A stretch of DNA of 9,165 nt. It comes from JAGQUL01 sp038212015 (GTDB taxonomy: Bacteria; Actinomycetota; Thermoleophilia; Gaiellales; SKUG01). Every line of letters starts with the position of its first letter. The stretch's first letter is position 1. The stretch spans positions 1 through 9,165 of the forward strand of contig JBBQUY010000101.1 of the NCBI GenBank assembly GCA_038212015.1, given 5' to 3'. The position numbers were made by a program, and so were the translations under genes. Under the pieces are notes generated by a model. It searched no databases and was not told where the DNA came from. It saw only the letters and a list, made by a program, of their open reading frames with translations. This document shows, piece by piece, positions 4,295-9,165 of the stretch.

Positions 4295-5068
4295 TCAATC
4301 CCAGTTGAAGTCGCGCGGGCCGTCGGTGAACCACCCGTCGGCACCTTCGGACTTCTGGTTCTTCTTGCTGCGACCCATCCCGAAGAAGCGCGGCTTCTTG
4401 CGAGCGCCACGCGACGGCTCGATCGGCTCGTCGAAGCCGGACGTCGTGAGCGGCTCGTCGGCGTCGATCACGAGCACGGGCTGCTCCCCGGTCGGCGCGT
4501 CGTGGGCGACGGCGTCCTGCTCGGGCGTGCCGGCGGTGACGGGAGTCGCGGGCGCATTGAACGTGTGCGTCTCCATCGGCAGCTGTGCGTCCAGTGCGGG
4601 CTCGTCGGTCGTCGCGACGGCCTCGTCACGCGGACCGACGCCACCCGGGAAGCGCAGCACGTCCGCGCTCGTGGGCTCGACGCTCACGGCCGGCATCTCG
4701 ATCGAATCGTCCTCGTCGATGTCCTCGACGAGCGACAGCATCGGCGCGAGCGGCTCGAAGGGGCGATCGGTGAATGCAGGCTCGAGCGCGGTCGCGGCTT
4801 CCATCGCCTGCTCGGGCGAGGGACCGACGAGCAGCTGCGTCGCATCGGTGGGCGGCAGCTCGGCGTCGACCAGGACCGCGTCCACGTCCTCGGCGATGAC
4901 GACGGTGCTGTCGTCAGCTGCGCGGTTCGGGCCGCCGGGGTAGCGGTCGAGCGGGTCGCCGACGTCGTAGCGCGCCAGCGGCATCGCCGACTCGAGGCCG
5001 AGGTTCGTCTTCTTCAGCGCGAGGTGTTCCTCGATTGCCTCGGTGAAAGCCGATCGGGCGGTGCTCAT
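4295..5068 (-). CDS. Acidic, mostly disordered protein of unknown function
   Basis: The product is 257 aa and I do not recognise a named family. Three parts are visible. The first is a compact N-terminal helical segment (residues 1-35, MSTARSAFTEAIEEHLALKK then LESAMPLARYD) that looks conserved. The second is a long, low-complexity, strongly acidic Pro/Thr/Ala/Val-rich stretch (about 50-215). The third is a basic patch (about 219-240, RGARKKPRFFGMGRSKK) followed by an aromatic-acidic tail ending DGPRDFNWD. There is no signal peptide or membrane helix, so it is predicted cytoplasmic. The ATG at 5068 has AGGGAG about a dozen bases upstream. The layout (folded head, disordered linker, basic plus aromatic tail) resembles adaptor or scaffold proteins, but that is inference from composition only. 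Confidence 0.75.
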   Translation of the reverse strand: MSTARSAFTEAIEEHLALKKTNLGLESAMPLARYDVGDPLDRYPGGPNRAADDSTVVIAEDVDAVLVDAELPPTDATQLLVGPSPEQAMEAATALEPAFTDRPFEPLAPMLSLVEDIDEDDSIEMPAVSVEPTSADVLRFPGGVGPRDEAVATTDEPALDAQLPMETHTFNAPATPVTAGTPEQDAVAHDAPTGEQPVLVIDADEPLTTSGFDEPIEPSRGARKKPRFFGMGRSKKNQKSEGADGWFTDGPRDFNWD

Positions 5069-5110
5069 GAAATTCGTGCTCCCTGTTTCTTTCCGGGGTG
5101 TCTCGCCGCG

Positions 5111-5116
5111 ATGCTA
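5111..5116 (-). promoter_or_regulatory. Possible -10 box of the acidic-protein gene
   Basis: The minus strand reads TGCTAGCAT, an extended -10 (TG, one base, TAGCAT) about 42 bases before the ATG at 5068. The hexamer CTCGAA lies 17 bases further upstream and is a poor -35. A leader of about 35 bases would contain the AGGGAG ribosome site. Confidence 0.4.
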
Positions 5117-5221
5117 GCAGCGGTCAGATCCCGTTCGAGGAGGTTCAGGGAGCGGTGCGCCACTCGCGGCCACGGGTGCGGCCTACCTCGGACGCGGCGC
5201 TCAGCGGCGCCGATTCGGCGT

Positions 5222-5833
5222 CTACCCGCCGGTTCCCATCCCTGCATCCTCGGTGAACAGCTCGGGACCCTGATCGCGCCATTCCTCGATCATGAACTGC
5301 AGCGCGGCGGCGCTGGGCTTCTCGCAGTGGATCTGCGCGGTCCACGCGGTGTAGTACACGCCGTCCTTGGGATTCTTCGGTCGCGGCATCACGAGCAGGT
5401 GGAAGCGATTGATGCGCGCTTGGTCGAGCAGCGTGTCTTCTTCCTTGGCGGACAGGCCCTTGTGCGTGATCACGAGGTGGCCGTGCTCGAGGTTGTGGAC
5501 GGTCTTGGCGTCGGGCAGCGTCTCGTCGTAGAGCCCCCACTCCTGGGCGACCGCGTCGTGGTCACCACTGTGCGGCGGGTTGTGCTTGTAGGTGTAGGGC
5601 CCCTCCGTGTGGGTGCGGCCCTCGCTCTCGAACTCCTCGACGTCGGTGCAGCCGTCGCGCTTTCGCACCTCGTCGTCGAACGCCTCGTCGGTGATCGGAG
5701 TCTCGTCGCCGCTGGCTGTCACCTGCTCCTTGCCGTCATCGCCTTCATAGCGCTCGCCGAACTTGCCGCAGCCGGCGGCGACGAGTGAAGCGGACAGGAG
5801 AACGAGCATCAGCGGTGCGAGGCGGCGAATCAT
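5222..5833 (-). CDS. DUF3105 family lipoprotein
   Basis: The product is 203 aa. An N-terminal signal segment (residues 1-21) ends in a lipobox-like LVAAGC, with Cys22 the expected lipidation site, so the protein is probably anchored on the outer face of the membrane. The DUF3105 signature is clear: YKHNPPHSGDH (82-92), WGLYDE (99-104) and HNLEHGHLVI (113-122), with a late AWTAQIHC (163-170). Cys62 and Cys170 may form a disulfide. The histidine-rich HNLEHGH suggests metal binding, but the family has no established function. No Shine-Dalgarno precedes the ATG at 5833, and a -10 box lies 6 bases upstream, so the mRNA is probably leaderless. It is followed in the same direction, 153 bases on, by the acidic protein gene, which appears to have its own promoter. 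Confidence 0.9.
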   Translation of the reverse strand: MIRRLAPLMLVLLSASLVAAGCGKFGERYEGDDGKEQVTASGDETPITDEAFDDEVRKRDGCTDVEEFESEGRTHTEGPYTYKHNPPHSGDHDAVAQEWGLYDETLPDAKTVHNLEHGHLVITHKGLSAKEEDTLLDQARINRFHLLVMPRPKNPKDGVYYTAWTAQIHCEKPSAAALQFMIEEWRDQGPELFTEDAGMGTGG

Positions 5834-5839
5834 GTCTGC

Positions 5840-5845
5840 AATCTA
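5840..5845 (-). promoter_or_regulatory. -10 box for a leaderless DUF3105 mRNA
   Basis: TAGATT on the minus strand ends 6 bases before the ATG at 5833. With no ribosome site present, transcription probably starts at the start codon. The -35 position has no recognisable hexamer. Confidence 0.45.
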
Positions 5846-5871
5846 CCAAAGCGCCTCCCTCGGTTCGCATG

Positions 5872-5901
5872 CGAGCGCGCCCGCGTGTGCGAGCGCGCTC
5901 G
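5872..5901. repeat. GC-rich inverted repeat between CAP and DUF3105 genes
   Basis: CGAGCGCGC (5872-5880) and GCGCGCTCG (5893-5901) form a perfect 9-bp inverted repeat with a 12-base loop. It lies in the 116-base gap after the CAP gene stop and before the DUF3105 start on the minus strand. It could end CAP transcription or act near the DUF3105 promoter; there is no T tract. Confidence 0.4.
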
Positions 5902-5949
5902 TGCGCGTCAGGATCTGTTTGTCGAAGTCGCCCGACTGGGCGCGGTGAA

Positions 5950-6519
5950 TCAGCGAGCAGCGCTCGTCCAGCGCGAGCCGAACGTCGTCGCCCAGTACCA
6001 GCGGTAGGGCGAGCCCGGAACGTAGACCCGGGAGATGCCGATCGCGCGGTAGCGCGGGTTGAGCCAGTTCGCCTTGTGTGGCGGCGAGTTGAGCCACTGC
6101 AGGTATGTCGGGCGCGGTGCGGCGTTGCCCGCGGCGAGGTTCTCGCCGCGGAAGGTGTTGCCGCTCGGGTAGCCGAACGCGCGCAGGCGATCGAAGGGGT
6201 CGCGGCCTTGGCTGTCGGTGTGCGAGAACCGGCCGGTGCGCCCGAGGTCGAGCGCGACCCAGCCTGCTGCCTTGGTGAGCGTGCCGTCGATGCGCAGTGG
6301 TCGCAGGCCGCGGGCGCGGCGGAACTGGTTGATCATGCGAACTTCCGCGATTTCGATGCGGTCGATGGTCGCGGCCGCGCGCGGAACGCGTGGCGCGGCT
6401 GCGTCGGCGCTGGCGGTCATGGCGAACAGCGTCGTCGCGGTCGTGGTGAGCAGGGCGAGTGCGGCAGCGATGCGGAGCGATCGGCGCGGCCGCTGGGGAG
6501 TTGCGGTGCGAATATCCAT
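5950..6519 (-). CDS. Secreted CAP/SCP-domain protein
   Basis: The product is 189 aa. A basic N-terminus (residues 1-16) plus hydrophobic core (17-35) and ADAAAP form a Sec signal peptide, with cleavage likely near residue 40. The rest is one CAP (SCP/PR-1-like) domain: INQFRRARGLRPLRID (63-78), FSHTDSQG (98-105, His100), GENLAAG (126-132, Glu127), W..SPPHKANWL (142-153, His148) and YWATTFG (175-181). The His/Glu/His set lines the CAP cavity. Bacterial members are extracellular proteins of largely unknown activity, some linked to spores or the cell envelope. The start at 6519 has a weak AAGGG nearby. A hairpin lies just upstream (6526-6557). The gene is divergent from the 247-aa protein gene. 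Confidence 0.93.
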   Translation of the reverse strand: MDIRTATPQRPRRSLRIAAALALLTTTATTLFAMTASADAAAPRVPRAAATIDRIEIAEVRMINQFRRARGLRPLRIDGTLTKAAGWVALDLGRTGRFSHTDSQGRDPFDRLRAFGYPSGNTFRGENLAAGNAAPRPTYLQWLNSPPHKANWLNPRYRAIGISRVYVPGSPYRWYWATTFGSRWTSAAR

Positions 6520-6525
6520 GCCCTT

Positions 6526-6557
6526 GGACTCGGCGCATCGTCAAACGCCTTGAGTCC
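6526..6557 (-). promoter_or_regulatory. Hairpin directly upstream of the CAP gene start
   Basis: GGACTCGGCG (6526-6535) pairs with CGCC (6546-6549) and GAGTCC (6552-6557), with a 2-base bulge and a 10-base loop. It begins 6 bases before the CAP start codon on the minus strand. It could be a leader hairpin affecting translation, or an operator with GGACTC/GAGTCC half-sites. Confidence 0.35.
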
Positions 6558-6723
6558 CGTTTGCGATTCCCGAACATCCCGCGCACGCTGCACACACGCG
6601 AAGCACGGAGATGCGTAGGTTGCGACCCTTCGGTGGTTCGATTGCCGGAAGGTGCGCCTCGCGACGCGCGTGGTCGGTAGGCTTGTGCGGCTTGCAGGAC
6701 GCACATCGGGAGGACATCGCACC

Positions 6724-7467
6724 ATGCAGCTTGGAATTGGCAAGACCCTGTTTCCGTCGTGGGCCGCGGCCGTGACGCTCGTGAAGGAACACGGCATGGG
6801 TGCGGCGACGCATGCGAAGGCCGCGATCCAGGCGGGCGATGGCGGCACGCGCCTGGACCATGCGGTGCTCGCGATGACGAACTTCGATCACGCGATCGAC
6901 AACACCCGCAAGCTGCCGGTGCAGTGGTTCGTCCCGCGCGCGGGCACGTACTACCGCGGCTACGAGGCAGCCAAGCAGGCCGTGTCGCTGCTCGTCGGCT
7001 CGGGCCTGATCCCGGGCGCGAAAGAGCGCGTCGGCGGCCAGTCGCTCGTGGCGGCGAAGGAGACGTTCCTGGCGGGCGTCGATGCAGCGCGCAACGAGCG
7101 CGGTCGATTCGGGATGCACCTGGCAACGGGCTGGCTCGAGGCGACTGCCGAGGATGCGATCACGGGCGTGCGCATGCTCCAGAGCGGTCAGACCGGTCGC
7201 GAGCTGCTGGCGGGCATCAACCAGGTTCGTGCAGCGGTGTCGCAGCGTCGCCCGCTCGACGAGGCGCTCGTGCGCACGGTCGGCGACCTGTTCGACCGCG
7301 CGGGCTCGGAGCTCGCCGCGCTCGTGCAGCAGGCGCAGACCTCGCATCGCCTGTCGACGGACACCGGCGTGATGCAGCGCAGCGCAGAGCTGCTTGCCCA
7401 GGTCGAGGTCGCGGCACGCGTGCTTGCGGCTGACGCCGAGGCTGCTGCCGTCGCGAACGCGGGCTGA
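6724..7467 (+). CDS. Alpha-helical protein of unknown function
   Basis: The product is 247 aa and I do not recognise it. The translation is almost entirely helix-forming (Ala, Leu, Glu, Gln, Arg rich) with few prolines. It has no signal peptide and no clear membrane span, although residues 84-98 (QAVSLLVGSGLIPGA) are fairly hydrophobic. The N-terminal half contains a more distinctive segment (NTRKLPVQWFVPRAGTYYRG, about 60-79). The C-terminal 100 residues look like a long helical bundle or coiled coil (DRAGSELAALVQQAQ, RSAELLAQVEVAARVLAADA). The ATG at 6724 has GGGAGGA about 10 bases upstream, and the extension to 6652 looks non-coding. Five bases separate its stop from the next gene, so the two are almost certainly one operon. 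High third-position GC marks it as a native gene. Confidence 0.82.
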   Translation: MQLGIGKTLFPSWAAAVTLVKEHGMGAATHAKAAIQAGDGGTRLDHAVLAMTNFDHAIDNTRKLPVQWFVPRAGTYYRGYEAAKQAVSLLVGSGLIPGAKERVGGQSLVAAKETFLAGVDAARNERGRFGMHLATGWLEATAEDAITGVRMLQSGQTGRELLAGINQVRAAVSQRRPLDEALVRTVGDLFDRAGSELAALVQQAQTSHRLSTDTGVMQRSAELLAQVEVAARVLAADAEAAAVANAG

Positions 7468-7472
7468 TCGAG

Positions 7473-7709
7473 ATGGCTCGACGTCGACGGTCGCGCACGG
7501 ATGCGGAGCTGCTCGACGACCCGGAGGTCGTGCGCGACGCCGAGGAGTCGCTCGTCGCGGCGCTGCAGGAGAGCGACACCGCGGTCGAGGCACTGCATGA
7601 TTCGGGTGCCGACGGTCGGCCGCTGCGCGATTCGCGCAGCTGGCGGATCGGTATCGCGGGTACGCTGCTGGCGGTGCTTGGAATCATGGTGGCTCGTCGT
7701 CGGAGGTGA
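7473..7709 (+). CDS. Small tail-anchored membrane protein
   Basis: The product is 78 aa and I do not recognise it. A very basic start (ARRRRSR) is followed by an acidic helical stretch (residues 8-45, LLDDPEVVRDAEESLVAALQ), a short polar linker, and a single C-terminal membrane helix (about 57-74, WRIGIAGTLLAVLGIMVA) ending in four arginines. The positive C-terminus favours an N-out/C-in topology, or a tail anchor with the basic end at the membrane surface. It starts 5 bases after the 247-aa protein gene and ends just before the tRNA-Ala(CGC) promoter. The operon link suggests that it tethers, or works with, the helical protein upstream. No known family is evident. Confidence 0.75.
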   Translation: MARRRRSRTDAELLDDPEVVRDAEESLVAALQESDTAVEALHDSGADGRPLRDSRSWRIGIAGTLLAVLGIMVARRRR

Positions 7710-7715
7710 TACACT
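7710..7715 (+). promoter_or_regulatory. -10 box of tRNA-Ala(CGC)
   Basis: TACACT lies directly after the stop codon of the 78-aa gene (TGATACACT), 13 bases before the tRNA. The -35 region (about 7687-7692) is poorly matched, so some transcription may also come from the upstream operon. Confidence 0.5.
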
Positions 7716-7728
7716 TCCGGCGCACCAT

Positions 7729-7801
7729 GGGCCTGTGGCGCAGTTGGGAGCGCGCCTCGTTCGCATCGAGGAGGTCGCCGGTTCGAACCCGGCCAGGTCC
7801 A
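7729..7801 (+). tRNA. tRNA-Ala (anticodon CGC)
   Basis: This is a 73-base tRNA. The acceptor stem is GGGCCTG/CAGGTCC with the alanine-specific G3:U70 pair and A73. The anticodon stem is CCTCG/CGAGG with loop TTCGCAT (CGC anticodon), and the T arm is GCCGG TTCGAAC CCGGC. CCA is not encoded. It reads GCG codons, common in this GC-rich DNA. Unlike tRNA-Ala(TGC), no 3' fragments of it are seen in the window. Confidence 0.97.
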
Positions 7802-7808
7802 CTGGTCT

Positions 7809-7836
7809 GAGAGCCCTCGCTTCGGCGGGGGCTCTC
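7809..7836 (+). terminator. UUCG terminator of tRNA-Ala(CGC)
   Basis: GAGAGCCCTCGC, TTCG loop, GCGGGGGCTCTC: a 12-bp stem with one G:U pair and a UUCG tetraloop, 7 bases after the tRNA. Its near-perfect symmetry should also stop the converging LanC-like gene, which ends at 7857. The stem core (CCCTCGC/GCGGGGG) is close to that of the tRNA-Ala(TGC) terminator. Confidence 0.85.
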
Positions 7837-7856
7837 GTTGCTTCAGCGACGAACAC

Positions 7857-9062
7857 TCACAGCAGGTCGAGGCCGACGATGCCGGTGACTGCGACATCGC
7901 ACTGCACGAGGCAGGTGGCGACGCCCAGGTCGCCGGTCATGAGCGAGTAGCGACCGCGTCCCACCTCGGCGCGGCGCCGACCCACCTGATCGAGCGCGTG
8001 CAGTGCGAGGCGACGCGCGCGAGCGAGCCACAGCTCGTCGCCCGTGAGCGCGAACAGCTCGAGCAGCGCGAGCGAGCTGCCGGCGGTGCCGTGGCAGATC
8101 GTCGGACCTTTGATGAGCGGCCCCGCGCGCCAGATGAGCTCACCGCCTGCGACGAGCAGATCGCGAGTGGCGTCGTCGCCGCGGGCTGCATCGGCGAGCG
8201 CGAGGATGATGCCGGGCGCGCCGTGACACCACTGCACCGGCATGCCGGAGTCGGCGTTGGCGCTCGCGGGCGGCCAGTTCGCGGCGTCGCCGTCGCGACG
8301 GGCGGTGGCGGCGACGAGCCCGCGCGCGACGCGCAGCACCCGCTCGTTGGTGGCGGCATCGAGCAGGTGCGAGCCGCGCAGCATCGGCTGGAGCGTGCCT
8401 GCCGCTCCGTGGCCGGCGCCAATCATCCATTCCGGCCGGCCATACAGGTCGACGAGCCAGGCGTCACATCCTGCAGGTCCCGACTGCAGCGCATCGAGCT
8501 CGCGAGCGACGCCGGTTCGAAATGACTCGACGAGGCGCGCGTCGCCCGGATGGAGCTCAAGAAGCGACAGCAGTCCGAGCAGCGCATGGCCCGCTCCAGT
8601 GAGGGGGTCGTGCGTGGGGTTGGCGATCGTCGTTTCGGCCTCGGTGATGACGCGGTCCATCGATCCGTCGTCGAGGATCGTCATCGCGGCGGCGACGCCG
8701 CTGCGGCCGAGCAGCCACGATGCAGGACTCGGCGTGAACGGCGGGTTGTCGGCGTGGGTGTCGCGGATGCGGCCGAACAGGTCGGGAATCGTCGCCGGGC
8801 GAGGCGTGTCGATCGTGCGGGCGAGCCAGTCCAGCGCGAGCGCGACTCCGGATGCGCCGAAGTACAGGCAGGTGGGATGCTCGAACTCGTCGTCGTCGCG
8901 CGCGTCGTCGGGATGCATGGGCCAGAGACCGTCGCGGGCAGCCGCGAGCGCGTCGACCGCGATCTCCGCGGCGCCGTCGTGCGCGGCTGCCGTCGACCAG
9001 GCCTGCTCGACGAGCGGCTCATGGAGCAAGGGGTCGAACAGCTGCGACGCGGCGTTCGTCAT
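7857..9062 (-). CDS. LanC-like lanthionine synthetase cyclase
   Basis: The product is 401 aa, the usual size for a stand-alone LanC/LanC-like (alpha/alpha toroid) protein. The zinc and catalytic motifs are complete: GAGHGAAG (215-222, with the conserved His219), WCHGAPG (278-284, zinc ligand Cys279) and CHGTAG (323-328, ligands Cys323 and His324). Repeated toroid motifs (FGASGVALAL at 68-77, GRSGVAAAM at 119-127, GAGHALLGLL at 156-165) and a final SLMTGDLGVA (373-382) are also present. LanC enzymes add cysteine thiols to dehydrated Ser/Thr to close lanthionine rings; eukaryotic LanC-like relatives add glutathione. No precursor peptide, dehydratase or transporter is visible here, so the substrate is unknown. 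The ATG at 9062 overlaps the stop of the upstream gene (ATGA), indicating translational coupling. The gene ends facing the tRNA terminator. Confidence 0.92.
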   Translation of the reverse strand: MTNAASQLFDPLLHEPLVEQAWSTAAAHDGAAEIAVDALAAARDGLWPMHPDDARDDDEFEHPTCLYFGASGVALALDWLARTIDTPRPATIPDLFGRIRDTHADNPPFTPSPASWLLGRSGVAAAMTILDDGSMDRVITEAETTIANPTHDPLTGAGHALLGLLSLLELHPGDARLVESFRTGVARELDALQSGPAGCDAWLVDLYGRPEWMIGAGHGAAGTLQPMLRGSHLLDAATNERVLRVARGLVAATARRDGDAANWPPASANADSGMPVQWCHGAPGIILALADAARGDDATRDLLVAGGELIWRAGPLIKGPTICHGTAGSSLALLELFALTGDELWLARARRLALHALDQVGRRRAEVGRGRYSLMTGDLGVATCLVQCDVAVTGIVGLDLL

Positions 9063-9165
9063 GCGTCGCTCGCGCCGGACTGCATCGCGTAGTTGCGGTG
9101 AATGAATCCGCCGGTTCGCAGGAAGCCGCCGACGCGTTCGTAGAAGGGCGCGACGTCGTCGTCGC
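9059..9165 (-). CDS. 3' end of a gene coupled to the LanC-like gene (partial)
   Basis: The minus strand is open from the right edge to a TGA at 9059-9061 that overlaps the LanC-like start codon (ATGA). The 34 visible C-terminal residues (beginning DDDVAPFYERVGGFLRTGG, ending MQSGASDA) look protein-like, with GC-rich third positions. I cannot assign a family from so little. Being directly coupled to a cyclase, it could be the partner enzyme (a dehydratase or kinase-like protein) or an unrelated operon member. Confidence 0.6.
   Translation of the reverse strand, partial: DDDVAPFYERVGGFLRTGGFIHRNYAMQSGASDA

Noticed and set aside
3427..4410. Minus-strand 327-codon frame across the zinc peptidase
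   Set aside because: It is antisense to a gene with an intact HEVGH motif and family signatures. Its translation is charged low-complexity sequence.
4502..5788. Long plus-strand open frame (428 codons) antisense to the acidic protein and DUF3105 genes
   Set aside because: Its translation is arginine/valine-rich repeats typical of the antisense of GC-rich genes. The minus strand carries the recognised DUF3105 signature and a lipoprotein signal in the same DNA.
5843..7593. Long minus-strand open frames (427 and 350 codons) opposite the 247-aa and CAP regions
   Set aside because: They overlap each other and the CAP gene, read as Arg/Pro/His-rich shadows, and have no ribosome site. The plus-strand gene at 6724 has a good ribosome site and sensible composition.
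7729..7836. tRNA-Ala(CGC) as a second insertion target
   Set aside because: No 3'-half copy of this tRNA occurs downstream. The LanC-like gene follows immediately and has core-like composition.
7857..9062. A complete lantibiotic biosynthesis cluster
   Set aside because: Only the cyclase-like gene is present. No precursor, dehydratase, protease or ABC transporter can be seen in the window.

Overview
The window looks like chromosomal DNA from a GC-rich bacterium, most likely an actinobacterium and possibly of the Thermoleophilia/Solirubrobacterales type. This is inferred from strong G/C preference at third codon positions, dense short intergenic gaps, tRNA genes without an encoded CCA end, and apparently leaderless starts. 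No taxonomic marker gene is present, so the lineage is only a guess.

The left part (1 to about 2500) is the unusual region. A complete tRNA-Ala(TGC) gene lies on the minus strand at 2419-2491. Downstream of it, in the tRNA's direction, are two further 3'-terminal pieces of the same tRNA (1320-1360 and 187-223). Each piece is still followed by its own UUCG-type hairpin terminator. Both pieces break off inside the anticodon loop, which is a classic crossover point for tyrosine integrases. The three copies are spaced 1132 and 1100 bp apart and delimit two small units. The unit nearer the tRNA (about 1361-2460) carries one small glycine-rich membrane-protein gene on the plus strand. The older, distal unit (about 224-1360) carries two small minus-strand genes. 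The two units share about 110 bp beyond the terminator at the tRNA-side end, including a 31-bp identical block with a perfect 18-bp palindrome. The oldest tRNA fragment lacks this block. The simplest reading is two successive insertions of a family of about 1.1-kb non-autonomous, integrase-less elements at one tRNA-Ala gene, stacked in tandem.

From 2526 to 4179 there is ordinary core-like DNA: a DUF3592 membrane protein (-), divergent from a single-domain rhodanese (+), and then a YugP-type membrane zinc metallopeptidase (+). A strong bidirectional hairpin (4233-4267) separates the peptidase from three minus-strand genes: an acidic unrecognised protein (4295-5068), a DUF3105 lipoprotein (5222-5833) and a secreted CAP/SCP-domain protein (5950-6519).

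Divergent from the CAP gene, an unrecognised 247-aa helical protein (6724-7467) and a 78-aa tail-anchored protein (7473-7709) probably form an operon. It is followed at once by tRNA-Ala(CGC) (7729-7801) and its UUCG terminator. Converging on that terminator is a stand-alone LanC-like cyclase (7857-9062, -), translationally coupled by an ATGA overlap to an upstream gene that runs off the right edge.
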